A program made the position numbers and the translations under genes. 64,000 nucleotides of DNA from NCBI GenBank assembly GCA_019279435.1, contig JAAALK010000080.1:36405073-36469072 (forward strand). Direction: 5' to 3'. Positions 11,546-23,179 of the stretch are shown here, one piece after another. The DNA is from Zizania palustris (lineage: Eukaryota > Streptophyta > Magnoliopsida > Poales > Poaceae). Position 1 is the stretch's first letter, and each line of letters opens with the position of its first letter. The notes beneath the pieces are model-generated. The model was not told the origin of the DNA, did not search any database, and saw only the letters and a list, made by a program, of their open reading frames with translations.

Positions 11546-12143
11546 TCATGTATTTGTCTCACCATCCATTTCATAAATTCCTTCTCCAACACCTCTTCCA
11601 GTACCTCCTCCAAAAACCTCACCAGGTATACATGAGGAAGAACCATCAACAACAACAATATCTAACATTTCCTTCATGAGATCTTCACACTCTAGTGGAC
11701 CATGTGGTAGTTTCTTCCATTCTGAATGTCCCTGATTAAAAACCATCAAATTTGATAAATGAATGGTTGAGAAGGTAATACATATAGTGTACACTCAAAT
11801 AAATTATTTCTAACTTTGCTGACTTTCTTCCAATAGTCATCGCTTGTATCGATAACACCTTTAGCATCATTCCATCCAAGGCATGTATCTTTTAGAAGCC
11901 CTACTCAAAGTTGTTGAGTTCTTTGAGTACAACAACTCAACCCAACGGTTTTTCATTTGTATTATAAAGTGTCGCAAGTACATCCCAACAGTTTTTCAAT
12001 TGTGTTATAGAGTTCCATAACCCAGTCCTTTGATAATACTTAATGATGATAGATTGGTAGCCTCTATTATTCATAACCCCAAGAGGCCTATTACCAGCAT
12101 GTATCTCTTCAATGCAAATTTCACAAAAGGTCCTATAGTTTGC
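11546..12143 (-). pseudogene. Myb/SANT-like domain gene, broken
   Basis: On the minus strand a probable exon starts after an AG at about 12143. It reads YRTFCEICIEEIHAGNRP, then YQSIIIKYYQRTG, QLKNCWDVL and, after a frame change, LGWNDAKGVIDTSDDYWKKV. This is the order seen in plant Myb/SANT-like (Myb_DNA-bind_3) proteins, some of which are the DNA-binding partner of PIF/Harbinger transposases. A probable second exon begins after TTTAATCAG near 11741 with GHSEWKKLPHGPLE and ends in a Gly-rich acidic tail with a stop near 11546. The first exon has a stop and a shift between about 11880 and 11935. The first SANT helix is missing. No transposase partner is visible. Confidence 0.6.
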
Positions 12144-12681
12144 TGAAGATCAACTCCTTCTATCCACTATAACATATATACATATGTGCATATAAAACAA
12201 TTTCAAGAGTAGCACATGGATACATAAGCATATATATGAATATGAAAATGTTCTGAGCAATTAAAATCATAGGAAATTGACAACAACCTTAATTCAAAAT
12301 CACAGGTTAGATCTGGGCAATTCCTAGAGTAAATAAAGTAAATATCATTGTAAAACATTCTCCCAACAGAAATGGATGCCAAGTAACAAGTATCCAAACC
12401 GTATATAATTTAGACATTATAACATTGCTCTCATTTGCAACAAAATAAATGTATTATACTATAAAACGAAGAGTACTAAATTTGTTACCATGTTGCTTAC
12501 TGGTGTGCCAGTTCCTTCGATGTTTACCACTACATTGGTTAAGCCGGCCTCAGGACCTCTTGTAGCGGAAGATTGAACGGCGAGGCAAACCATATGGTCG
12601 CTTCTCTCGGCGTGTAGGCGTGGAATGTTCTCCCTGAATAGAACCCTGCCTCACGTGGCTTATCGCTCCTGTGCAATCTGC
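12144..12681. other. Intergenic, no gene recognised
   Basis: AT-rich sequence with no convincing exon. A GC-richer patch at 12534-12680 has no recognisable coding content. Confidence 0.5.
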
Positions 12682-12800
12682 AATCGTGCGATCTGGTGCA
12701 TCTAATCAAGATTCAACGGTTACATATGAAACCTAGTACTTTTTTATTTTTTTCATATGTAATCGTTGGATCTTGATTGGATGCACCAGATCGCACGATT
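12682..12800. repeat. Near-perfect 49-bp inverted repeat (hairpin)
   Basis: Arms at 12682-12730 (AATCGTGCGATCTGGTGCA onwards) and 12752-12800 (ending TGCACCAGATCGCACGATT) are reverse complements apart from a few mismatches, with a T-rich loop of about 20 bases. The structure is typical of a small foldback element. I see no convincing target duplication. Confidence 0.85.
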
Positions 12801-14923
12801 GAATGATTGAACGATTATATAGGATATTTCCCTTATCGCTACTGGTGAGAGCTCCTCAGTAGTGATGTTCTCCACACTGGGGCTAACCATGTTGGAGAGA
12901 ACCCTCGTGCTGCTAGGGGAAGCACTGTTGTCGAGGTTGACCACGCTAGGAACAAGTGTGCCGCCAAGGGAAGCGCCATTGCTAGAGCTAGCACCTAAGT
13001 TATCGTCGAAGTCACCACCTACAACATGTGTGCCACTCATCCTTCCCCTCATGTATAAATTCCTGTAAGCTAGGGCATGGATGGGGTATCCTCACACTCC
13101 TCAGCATTGGTATGCTCCATTTTTGTTGGATCTGAGGAGAGGAGGGGAGGAATTTGTGGCAGACACCTATTGGAAGTAAGAGGCAAAAATGAAACACATA
13201 TACTGCTTTTCATGGCCCTGCGTATATGAAATGCATCAAGGTCATACCTGATGAATTTCCACTGTTGATGGCATCTTAGATGGGATAAATGGTAAAGCGA
13301 CATGGTATATTTGGAACACATTATTTAGCATTTGGTGGAATTCGTCACTAATCACCAATCAAACTTGTTATTTCAGATGAATTCCGAGCCGAAAGAGGTC
13401 GAGATGGAAGACATTGAGGAGGCAACACCTGGTATTGACAGATCCAAACCCTACTCTTCGTGAATGACTTATACAGGTAATTAGTGATGTGGATACTACA
13501 AAGCTATGAACCATTGCTAGCTTTAATTATACAACTTCTAGCTCTTTCTGCATTTTTTCTACATCTTATTTGAACTATTTACGAGCATGAATTTAGTAGC
13601 AACAACATTTGGCCTAACAATGAAAAATTACAAGTATTGTAATATAGCCCAACTATATTACGAGAGCTCAAAACAAGCACACTCTTTGATCTAACACAAA
13701 GAGGAAAATACAGATTTGTGAACTATTTGAAGCAATTGTCTTAGAACTAGTAAGATGGGACTTTTTTAGTGTACTTGTTGTTCACCTGTACGTGATTGCA
13801 TGTTTCACCACCTTGTATCATCTTTATGTTGCAAATTTTCTTCCGCTGAGAATCTATATTTCACATAGTATTCAGATATTATGGAGCAAATTAAGCACGC
13901 TCACCCTGACTAAGTCTAAACGATGTCCTGCTCATGCTCACAAACTTGGCTGATCATTTGTTAGTGGTTTGTTTATACTCAATCTACAATTCTATTATGT
14001 TTATACTCCTATATTAAATGCTTATTGATAAGGTCAATAAGGCACCTGAAGGACGTCTCCCTACCTAGTTTTATACAAATGTCATTCTTGTGGGCAGTAG
14101 ACAACCATTTCCTAAGTAATGGAATAAATTTTTTAGTCTCTAAACCCTATAGTGTACACATGAATTTTATTTTTAAATAATATATTTTTTATTTAAAATT
14201 CCATTTCTAGTATGTGTTTTTTAAAATTTGTAAAAATAACTTAGTGTTGGCAAATGGTCTATTGTCAGAGGCTTTTTCGGGCCTCTATTGGCAGATGGTT
14301 CACCGATAGCCATACTGACAAAATGATCTATGTCAACCAGTTCGATCTCTATCGATAAACTATCTATCGATAGAGGCTATGTCGACAGAATAATAATACT
14401 TTTTTATAGACAGCTATCAATAGATGGGCTGTTGATAAAGGTCGAATTGATGAATTGATGGAGAGAAGCCATTTTTGCAGGCGTGGCTGTTGACTGGGCT
14501 GGCACCAGGTGGTTTTTACATTTTTCTAAAAAAAACGCGCACAACAAAAATGAAATTTTAAATAAAAATATATTATTAAAAAAATCGTGTACACAGCCAC
14601 GTGCACAAAGTTACAAAGCAACATGTTTACAAGGTCCATTGGACTGGGCGTTTTGGCCCATAGTCTGCTCGGATTATCGTACACGCGTATTTCAAACTCC
14701 CAACAGTACTATATTTACTCCAAAAAAGTTTTATATGAAAAATTTTTATCAAATTTTTATGTATTAATATCTTTATTTTTAACATTCAAACTAGTACATA
14801 TTATTTCTTATACATATTATTTTTTGACTTGTGCATAGATATACAGAAATCATTTCAAATATCTTTGTTGCCTGTCTTTTTTTGTGCTTTCGAAACCGTG
14901 TTTTGTTCGTTTGTGGGAGGGGT
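12801..14923. other. Intergenic, no gene recognised
   Basis: Two modest minus-strand frames (12753-13052, Ser-rich, and 13070-13321) and a short plus-strand frame at 13377-13463 after a splice-acceptor-like TTTCAG are the only coding-like parts. None resembles a family I know. 14240-14460 has repeated words such as TATCGATAGA and GGCAGATGG that suggest a degraded DNA transposon. The rest is AT-rich. Confidence 0.5.
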
Positions 14924-14932
14924 TATATTATT

Positions 14933-15837
14933 GGAAAAAAGTATGAACCTCTAAATAATTTTATTGTATGAAAAATATTCATAATATTGAAAAATAGCTT
15001 AACCTATAATTTTAAAGAGTGGTTTTGCTGACACGGCAGTTGACGTGGAACTTGTGACTGACACATCAATGAAAAAGTACGAATTACACCCTCCAACTTT
15101 GGCTAAACTCCGAATAATCTCCTGAACAAATAAAAAATATTTAAAATTTGATTTCTAAGTTTTTTATAATTCTATTTTATTTTTTGAAAATCTAAAATAG
15201 TGTTGAAATCTTTAAAAATTATAACTAATTCATTTTTAACTCTAAATTTAACCATTCAAATTACATATTTTTTTAAAAAAATATGATCTACATAATAAAA
15301 ATAATTTCATACGCGGTATAAATGATCTTATATATTTTTTTAATTGATTGCTTTGAGGTGTAGTTTCCGAAGTCCCGAGGAGTCCATTTTCATTAAGGAA
15401 ACTCTTTTTTATTAATGTGTAGCAAGTCAAATCATCTAAATCTATTTTTTGATAGGGACAATAATAAACATTTATTTTAGAATGTCACCGTACAAACCTA
15501 CACCATAGTGCAAGTTTATATTCAGCACTATTTTATATTTTCAGAAAAAAAATAATTAAAAAATTTAGAATTCAATTTTTAAATATTTTTTATTTATTTG
15601 GGATTATTCAGATTTTAGACAAAGTTGGAGGGTGTAATTCATAATTTTTCATTGATCTACCATATCGGTTGCAATGTTAGCAAAATTACCCACTATTTCG
15701 TCACATCAGCAAAACCACCATTTAAAGTTATAGGTTGAGCTATTTTTCAATATCGCAGGTATTTTTTAGACCCTAAAATTCTTTAGGGGTTATTCAAACT
15801 TCAGCGATACTTTGAGTGTGTAATTCATATTTTTTCC
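14933..15837. mobile_element. Mutator-like MITE, 905-bp foldback with 9-bp duplication
   Basis: Flanked by exact TATATTATT copies at 14924-14932 and 15838-15846. The ends are GGAAAAAAGTATGAA and TTCATATTTTTTCC. The arms are long: the region at 15000-15180 (AGTGGTTTTGCTGAC, GTACGAATTACACCCTCCAAC) is inverted at 15590-15735 (GTTGGAGGGTGTAATTCAT, GTCACATCAGCAAAACCACC). Nine-base duplications and long terminal inverted repeats are the mark of Mutator-type elements. There is no transposase, so it would move only with help from elsewhere. Confidence 0.85.
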
Positions 15838-15846
15838 TATATTATT

Positions 15847-17732
15847 TGATAAGAGCAAAACATTAAAAAAATAAAAATAATTATAAGTTCTAAAACAAGT
15901 TATATCTTAAGAAGATATATTTTATAATTTGATATTCAAAACATGTGATTGTTCAATTATTTGATACGTATGATAATGATATCTAAAACCATACAGTTTA
16001 TATGGTAAATAATCGAAATTACTTGTTTTGAATGTTAAATTATCAAATATTTTATTTAATAAAAAGTTAAAAATCAAAATCGATTTATATAAATAAGCAA
16101 ATGGAGTATTTAATAAAAAAGTAAGGTACTTTTTTCATCTCATCGGTCTTCTATATACAACGTTAGGTGGCTTGTCACTGTGTCACCTTGCCACACGGCT
16201 GCCCTCGCTCGCCAATGGCCAACTTCTTTCGTTTTCTGATACACGTTGTACTCAAGCCGGCCTCGCCGATGGTGGCCGGAGACATTAAAAACAGTCGCCG
16301 TCGTCCTGCCGCCGGCAGCTGCTGGAAGGTGGAGAGCTCATGGGAGGAAGACGAGAGGAAAGCGGTTTGCATGATGTAGAGGTGGTCTGCATCTGGCTGC
16401 CCTGATGAATGATACTCAGCTGGCTCTGGAGGAAGGATCAGAGATTCAGAAGGGGTTGCAAGTGTCACTGTCCCAGTGGCAACAACTTGGTGATTTAGTA
16501 CTAATGCTGATGCTCACGCATGCATAATTAATTAGGGGTTGACATTTCGGATCAAGCATGCAGCTGATATGCCTCATCAACCAATCCAGCGTGGCATTTC
16601 TTTTTATTCAATCAGAAAATAAAAACAGCCTTCTTCGATCCTATCTTGGTTGCTGGTCGGCTTCTGGTCTCTGGTTTTCTCTCCATCTCTATTCTCTTTG
16701 GAGATTTTTAACCAAAACAATGAGATTTTTAAGTAAACCATTCATAAGTGCACGAGGTTCTCTGTTCTTTAATTTGTCGCAGTTTTAAGTTTCAATTCCA
16801 TCGTGTGCTTTTCTTTTGTTGCTACTTGTTTATGTTTTTAGTAACAAACTGTTAAGCCATCCCTCAATGTTCAATATATCAGCAGCAGATTCATGATTTC
16901 AGCATCACCATCATCTAATGATCTCAGTTTTATTGAGACATTTAGGTCACTCGGCATTGAATTAGAAAATAATAATATTTAAGATAGTTGATAAGATTTC
17001 GAGGAGCATCTCAGCTTCTGGCAGCTAGCGATAGATTCTTAATAGTTAGCTGGTTTAAGTAGTTAAATAGTCTAAGTATCAAAAATCAAACACAGAACAA
17101 TGAAATAGATTTAACGTGGAAACTCGCTCCAAATCGAAGGGTAAAAAACACGTGTGCTGGCCACAAATATCGAGGAGTTTTACATAATACTGGAGGATTT
17201 ATATTGATAATGAATAGAGTCTATGTCGATCAATAGTGAAAATCTAAAAAACTAGTAGTTGTCATATTCTTGATTTTTGATTTTAGTTTATTTATAGATT
17301 TTATAGCTACTGATTTTTACGATACATTATTTTAACTTTAAATTATAAAAATAATTATAGAAGCTAGAAACTGGAAAAAAACTATATCATGTAACATCGA
17401 TACTGAAATCGCCCAAACAGCTTATTATAATTTATTCCAGTTCATGCCCACTGGGTGTCAGACTGCCAGTGGTGCTGTCCTTGATGATGTCTACTGCATG
17501 ACATCACAGTTTGAGAGCAAGAGGGTTTGAATAATTGTAGTTTATCTTTTATGAAACCGCTCATTGATGGGCTTGGAACGATCCAACCAATAATGTAGAG
17601 AGCATTAGCAATAAACAAACAAAGCAGCAGGATCTCACTTGATAGCACTGCATGCATGCAGTGGTTGGCCGTTGGTACAGCATCAAAGGACACCAACTTG
17701 TCTTGCTCCAATCAGTACTAGTTTTCAATTAA
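15847..17732. other. Intergenic, two weak frames only
   Basis: A GC-rich patch at 16160-16480 contains a 97-residue minus-strand frame (16175-16468) and an overlapping plus-strand one. A minus-strand frame at 17442-17711 (89 residues) has one hydrophobic segment (SSEILLLCLFIANALYIIGW). I recognise neither. The rest is AT-rich and non-coding. Confidence 0.45.
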
Positions 17733-18075
17733 GGGGGTGTTTGAATTTAGAGGTTAAATTTTAACATGTATCATATCGGATGTTTGGACATCAATTTGGA
17801 AAACTACATGTGAACTAATTATAAAAATAATTGCAGAATCGGTGGATAATTCACGAGACGGATTTATTAAGCCTAATTAATCCATGATTAGAAAATGTTT
17901 ACTTAGTATCACATTGTCAAATCATGGCGTAATTAGGCTCGTTAGATTTGTCTCACGAATAATCTACAGATTATGAATGAGTTTTGTAAATAGTATATAT
18001 TTAATACTCCAAAATAGTATTTAAACATTGGATGTGACCGGGGCTAAAATTTTAGCCCCCGATCCAAACACCCCC
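17733..18075. mobile_element. MITE with GGGGGTGTTTG termini, 343 bp
   Basis: Starts GGGGGTGTTTGAATT and ends CAAACACCCCC, with the internal words AAGCCTAATTAATCCATGATTA and TCATGGCGTAATTAGGCTC known from a very common grass MITE group. The flanks TAA and TGA would fit an imperfect 3-bp duplication of PIF/Harbinger type. A second, larger relative lies at 20534-21071. It is non-coding. Confidence 0.75.
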
Positions 18076-18598
18076 TGATTAATACTACTACTCCCTCTCA
18101 CAAATATGACACACATCCATATATTTTACATTGGTTTGAATGTTAAATTTTGAACACTAATATCTTTTCACTATTAAATTAATATCATATATCTTATGAC
18201 AGCACTTCTAAATATGAATTCAACGGACTTAGGTGGCACTCAACAGATTTGGATGTTACTAAACATATATTTGTTAGCCTAATCATTAATTATTGGTCAA
18301 AGATTACAAATGTTGAATATCCTAAATACACCTTTATTTTAGTTTAGTTTATTTGCCATGTGTTCTCTTCATTTAGCTTTCATACTGCCTAAATGAGCAA
18401 TTTTGATCACAAGGTTTCCACAACTATTTTTATTATTCCATAGCTCATATTCAAAACGTAAAGACAAAGCATCAAATTAAACAAGAAGCAGACTGCATAA
18501 GAACATAGTAATGCATTTAGGTGTGCACTTGTTGAATACTAGGCTACATATTTTAAAATGAAATATTACTTTTGACTTTTGACTTTTGTAAAATACTA
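18076..18598. other. Intergenic, partial MITE end
   Basis: Begins with CTACTCCCTCTCACAAATATGACA at about 18090, one end of a Stowaway-like element whose other end I cannot find. The rest is AT-rich with no gene. Confidence 0.45.
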
Positions 18599-18860
18599 CT
18601 CCCTCCATTTAATATTACTTTTGCCTTTTGTAAAGTCAAACTTCTCTGGACTTTAACCAAATTTAAAAATTTGTATATATATTACCATCTATAATATTAA
18701 ATAAATACACTAGTATTAAGATATATTTAATGTTGGATTTAATAAAATCAATTTGATGTTATAATTATTGATATATCTTTATATAAAATCGGTCAAAGTT
18801 AAGGAATTTTAATTTATAAAAAAATCATAAATCAAAAGACATATAATATAGAGCAAGGAG
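18599..18860. mobile_element. Stowaway-like MITE, 262 bp
   Basis: Begins CTCCCTCCATTTAATATTACTTT and ends AGCAAGGAG, flanked on both sides by TA, the target duplication of Tc1/mariner-type Stowaway elements. The sequence is AT-rich with imperfect inverted arms and no coding capacity. The right end is degraded relative to the left. Confidence 0.8.
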
Positions 18861-20241
18861 TACAAACCTTGAAGAAATTTTTGATCTTTTGTTAATGGGA
18901 ACAATTTGTTTTTTGCATACTATGTATCTCACTCTCCTAAAACAGCCAAAGAAAATACCCATCCACTTGCTATTTCCTCATGCCAGCATTTTCGTTTGTT
19001 AGTTGTATGGTGACATGTGTTGTTCTAAGAAATGGAAGAAACAGCACACCACGCCCAAAAGTTCTTTTTTGGCCACATAGTTGTTTACTTGCAATATTGG
19101 CCACTTGGACTTTCTGAGAGTCAAGATGGAGATGGATATCCAACATCTTGGTCCTTGGAGGGACATGATATGGATAATGGAGTGGATGCAGAAGTACTTC
19201 TCCAATTATAAATATCAAGAGATCCAAATAAACACATGTGATGTTCTTAGCCTCAAGGTGTGGATGGAGCTAGGGGATGCATGAATCTAGCAGTACACTG
19301 ATACAGGAGTACTTAAATAAAGCTATGAAAAATAAGGAATTATATATTTGGTTTTGTTCTAGCTCTAAGATTTAAGTTGAACCTAGAGTTTGTATGATAA
19401 AATAAAATAGTTTAAATATTTATTTTTAGTTCAAAACAAAACCAAATATCTCAAGTAAATATCCTCAATCTATCTATAGCTATATGCCCACGATTTCTTA
19501 TAGCTAGATTTGATTTGTTTTTTTAAATCTTGCATCTACAGCTATGTCAAACATGGCATAAGACTGGTACATCCATCATAGAGGTACCATATTATGCAGA
19601 CAATGGTGCATGATGAGTGTGCAATACATCCATAGAGGTAAGGTGGGTACCAGTTTAGTAAATGCAGAGAGCAATTTCTTCCATGCAATTAAAGCCAGAA
19701 AGTGATATCACAGGTTGGTCACTGTAATTGACAACAACCTAGTAGGGATAAAGATAATGTCAATCATGTTGGAGGGGATATTTTTGTTAGCTTATTTCTA
19801 TTTTTTGAGATAAAGTCAAAATTAATTTCCATCCATAACTTTGATAACTGTGTTTATGTGTATATAAGCAGCCTTCCAAATTGAGGGAATATTAATGTAG
19901 TTTTTGATTTGGTGTATGAGGAGAGATTGAATATGATGGTTCTATTTTTAGTGGATGTGATGGAATGAGATAGCAGTTTTGTAAGAATATTTAGTAGGAT
20001 CAATAGAATGATTCGATCATGTATTTAGTTTGAGAAATGGAATGATTCAGTCTAATGTTTAGTTCGGGAAATGAGAAGGAATGAAATAGGCAGTTCACTG
20101 CCTAGCTGTCGTGTCTTGCTATCATCTAGTTGCCACCTAGGACATCTAGTCGTGCCACCCTGGCCGCCTAGCCACATCACTGGTGACCACCCCTACTGCT
20201 ATCTAGCCATGTCACCCCTGCCGCCTAACCGTACCATCCTT
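18861..20241. other. Intergenic with a MITE relic at 19345-19560
   Basis: 19345-19560 resembles the small inverted-repeat elements at 20724-20931 and 24061-24295 (CTAGCTCTAAGATTTAA near 19360 and AATCTTGCATCTACAGCTATG near 19527). A plus-strand frame at 19081-19284 has no recognisable product. From about 20040 the sequence AATGTTTAGTTCGGGAAATGAG begins a degraded element that seems to resume after 21410 and end at GAACCAAACACTA near 21660. Confidence 0.45.
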
Positions 20242-20533
20242 GTTGCCCACAGGGGCGGATCTAGGGGGTATGCCAGGTGGGCCCTGGCATACCCTAGAAT
20301 CTGAGATATAAACAACTATCTACTAGTACCAGTTGAGAAACATGTCACCCGTTGTCCTAACGGAGAATGCCTTTCTTTGGAACGGCTTGGCCGAGAGTTC
20401 GACGCTTGGTATGCTCAAGCTTATATTTTATTTGGTTTGTTATGTCTGGTGTTAGAGAAGACCACTTTTCTGATTATTTGAAATGCATGCTAGGTTGTAT
20501 TTTGTGACTAAAGTAAATTAAATTTTTTAAATG

Positions 20534-21071
20534 CTGTTTGGGACTGTATTATAATGAAAGTAGTATGACTTGCTAATTAGACCTATTAAACGTAAGTTAA
20601 TTATAAAATTAAGTATATAAATGAGAGTTAATTCGCTACATGAATCTATTAAGCCTAATTAATATATAATTAGCATATTTTACTGTAGCCTAATATTATC
20701 AAATTATGAACTAATTAAAGTCATGTTTGGGACAACTCTAGCTCTAGAATTTTTTGTAGTAGATTCAGTCTTTCTTCAAGAAATCTTGGAGCTAGAGCGG
20801 ATGGATTAAGGGTATTTAGTTAAATAATTTAGTTTTTATTTTATATTAAACATAAAAATTTAAACTATTTTATTATATTATATAAACTTTAGATTAAGCA
20901 TGAATCTTGGAGTTGGAGCTATACCAAATAGGCTATAAGTTTAATTGATTCGTCTCGCGAATTAGCCCTCATTTACGTACTTAGTTTTATAATTAACCTA
21001 TGTTTAATACTTATAATTTGTACTCAAACATGACGGGACTAAACTTTGGACTAAAAGAAATAAACACCCCC
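20534..21071. mobile_element. MITE related to the 17733 element, split by a smaller MITE
   Basis: The left part has TGTTTGGGACTGTATTATAAT and AAGCCTAATTAATATATAATTAG. The right part has GATTCGTCTCGCGAATTAGCC and ends TAAACACCCCC. Removing 20724-20931 restores the usual order of this MITE group. Ends are placed by similarity, and no clear duplication was found. Confidence 0.6.
20724..20931. mobile_element. Small inverted-repeat MITE (one of three copies)
   Basis: Arms GTTTGGGACAACTCTAGCTCTAGA on the left and GGAGTTGGAGCTATACCAAAT on the right are inverted copies, about 208 bp overall. Relatives lie at 19345-19560 and 24061-24295. It interrupts the MITE at 20534-21071. Confidence 0.65.
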
Positions 21072-21409
21072 TTTGTATAATATTTGAACTATTTATATTT
21101 ATACAAATTTCTAACTTAATCTTTTAATGTAAAACTTATCATATTATTCAGTGCATTAATATTTAATTACAATGTAAATTTAATAATTATTTATTTAATT
21201 ATAGAAATATTTTTATTGAATTATATTTATACAAATTTCAAACTTAATCTTTTAATTTAGAACTTGTCATATTATTCAGTGTATGCATACTAAATTATAG
21301 TATAAATGTAATAATTATTTATTGAATTAAAAAATATTTTTATTAAAATTTCAACATAGCTTATTGGCATACCCAATGATAAAATCCTAGATCCGCCACT
21401 GGTTGCCCA

Positions 21410-22379
21410 CCCTACTACCCTAGCTCGTTGCTGCCACCTAGGGTCACCTAGCCCCATTGACCCTAGCCACATGGCGTGCCACCACTAGCCACCTAGTGTC
21501 CCAGGCCCCAGCCCTACAACCATTCTATAGGAAATATTTTCTTTTGGGAATTATTTAGTTTTAATTGGCATCATCCCATCCATCAAACCGAACAATTATA
21601 TCACCTCATATTCAGAAATCATCTCATCTCGTTCCTCCTCGTATAGTGAACCAAACACTACTTAAAAGAGTCACTCAATCTCTTGTTTATGATTTCAGAA
21701 CATAGAATGCTTATTATGTCAAGGCCAACACTCATATCGGCATAAAAAAAACTTCAGATAGAGAAATTCTACAAAAAAAGGGTTATTCTAATGAAGGCGA
21801 GTTTCAAGTTGTGCATTGTCATAGACACCTGTACTTGTTCACAACTTCACATCCTTTGCAAATCAGTAAACTTAAACAAACACCTAGCTAATCAAAACTT
21901 CTTTTGCCGTGTTTAATTACTGAAAGTGACATGGAAATAATTAGAGCCGTGAAGCAAGCCACATTCCGTGGTTCAAGATTGATGAACAAACTTTTCAATT
22001 TCCAACCAAGATGATAAATATACAATTTTCCTTCAAAACAAGCTTAGAATAATGATCAAGAGGGCCGGGACATTCAAAGAACAAGTAGTCGAGTGTACAT
22101 TTTTACATTTCATAGACCAGGACAAATTTAATCACCCAAATTGATCATTAATTCTTTCTATCATGCATGCATCCCACCAGTAAACCTTGCATACATATCA
22201 TAATCGCAATCATCGTCAGAGATGCAAGAATCACCCATCACCACTGTGTTTATCTAAACCACCAAAGGAAAACAAGAGAAAAACAAAAAAAATTGCAAAC
22301 CTCTCAACCAAAATCCAAAAAAATTCTCACGAAAACAGAGTAGAAAATTAAGTTGCATCCCAATTGGGATGCGTACATT
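21410..22379. other. Intergenic downstream of the VQ gene
   Basis: 21410-21665 is the right part of the degraded element that hosts the hAT insertion. 21700-22379 has no gene. Its end should hold the 3' untranslated region of the VQ gene on the minus strand, but I could not find a clear AATAAA. Confidence 0.5.
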
Positions 22380-22919
22380 TCACCAACAAAATCCATCCTT
22401 GACGGGCAGCAAGAAGTCGGCAGCCATGTCTTGGAAGTAGACGTCCTCCTCCAAGAAGCTCAAGAAGCCTCCCGGAGTCAGATCACTCCATAGCTCGCTG
22501 CGATCGAGGTCATAGCCAAAACCTCCTTCCTCCACCTTCACCTCGCACTTGATCTTCTTCTTGCTACTGTTGTCTTGCCCCATGAACTCGCTCATCTCCG
22601 GCACCACCGCCGCCTCCGCCGGCCGTTTCTTCTTGATCGCCGTCGCCGCCGTCGTCTTCACCTTCTTCTGTCGCTCCTCCTCCCCGAGGACGACGGGCAG
22701 CGGCGGTGCCGCGTCCGCCGAGCTGTCAGCTGCTGCCCCGTTCTTCCCGGTGAGCCGCTGCACGAGCTCGCGGAAGTTGGCCACGTCGGTGTTGATGATC
22801 TCCGGCGCGATGATGTGGATGATCTTTATCTTCGGCCTCCCCTTGGGAATCTCACCCGAGGAGTCTTTCTGCGCCGGCCACGGCGTCGACGATGGACTCA
22901 TGCTGTTGTACTCCCCCAT
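22380..22919 (-). CDS. VQ-motif protein, 179 residues, single exon
   Basis: Plant VQ proteins act in the nucleus as cofactors of WRKY transcription factors and as targets of MAP kinases in defence and development. The defining motif FxxxVQxLTG is present as FRELVQRLTG near residue 48, preceded by a basic patch (GRPKIKIIHIIAPEII) usual for one VQ subgroup. The rest is low complexity: an Ala-rich stretch, a likely nuclear signal (IKKKRPAEAA near residue 92, KKKIKCEVK near 120) and an acidic aromatic C-terminus (DLTPGGFLSFLEEDVYFQD). The start at 22919 is the first ATG after the TATA box and has a GC-rich context. The lack of introns and the length fit the family. The partner WRKY protein cannot be told from here. 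Confidence 0.92.
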   Translation of the reverse strand: MGEYNSMSPSSTPWPAQKDSSGEIPKGRPKIKIIHIIAPEIINTDVANFRELVQRLTGKNGAAADSSADAAPPLPVVLGEEERQKKVKTTAATAIKKKRPAEAAVVPEMSEFMGQDNSSKKKIKCEVKVEEGGFGYDLDRSELWSDLTPGGFLSFLEEDVYFQDMAADFLLPVKDGFCW

Positions 22920-23022
22920 TGGCGTGGTGAAGAGAAAGATAAGGAAGAAGCTAAGAGAGCTAGAGAAACGATATATAGCTAGTGTTAGGAGAAGCTAGAT
23001 TGTGAGAGATAAGAGATGATGT

Positions 23023-23033
23023 GATATAAATAG
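23023..23033 (-). promoter_or_regulatory. TATA box of the VQ gene
   Basis: On the minus strand this reads CTATTTATATC, about 105 bases before the ATG. Transcription would start roughly 30 bases downstream, near 22990, giving a 5' leader of about 70 bases with CT-rich sequence (TCTCTAGCTCTCTTAGCTTC). The start site is inferred. Confidence 0.6.
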
Positions 23034-23091
23034 ATAGATATTGTCAATTGAGATGATGTGTCGTTGTTCTGGGGTTTGGAGTCTAGCAAAG

Positions 23092-23094
<3 letters not shown>

Positions 23095-23141
<47 letters not shown>
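23095..23141. repeat. (GA)n microsatellite in the VQ promoter
   Basis: About 23 uninterrupted GA units starting 62 bases upstream of the TATA box. On the coding strand it is (TC)n. Such tracts are common in plant promoters and can bind GAGA-binding (BBR/BPC) proteins. A role here is inference. Confidence 0.9.
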
Positions 23142-23144
<3 letters not shown>

Positions 23145-23177
23145 GAAATGAGTAGTTACTTGTTTGGAACTTTGAGG

Positions 23178-23179
<2 letters not shown>

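Larger units (their letters stand above)
20250..21401. mobile_element. hAT-like non-autonomous element, 1152 bp
   Basis: Flanked by exact 8-bp copies GTTGCCCA at 20242-20249 and 21402-21409. The ends are CAGGGGCGGATCTAG and CTAGATCCGCCACTG, a typical hAT terminal inverted repeat. The inside has no transposase. It has itself received a GTTTGGG-type MITE (about 20534-21071), which in turn holds a smaller MITE (20724-20931). Its own host appears to be a degraded element spanning about 20040-21665. Confidence 0.9.

Noticed and set aside
12753..13321. Minus-strand frames of 99 and 83 residues
   Set aside because: No known family. The first overlaps the hairpin at 12682-12800. They could be exons belonging to the Myb/SANT-like gene, but nothing joins them convincingly.
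16175..16468. 97-residue minus-strand frame in a GC-rich patch
   Set aside because: An overlapping plus-strand frame is just as open. No family recognised.
17442..17711. 89-residue minus-strand frame with one hydrophobic segment
   Set aside because: No promoter or family support. The frame abuts a MITE.
22575..22998. Plus-strand frames over the VQ gene
   Set aside because: Shadows of the GC-rich VQ coding sequence.
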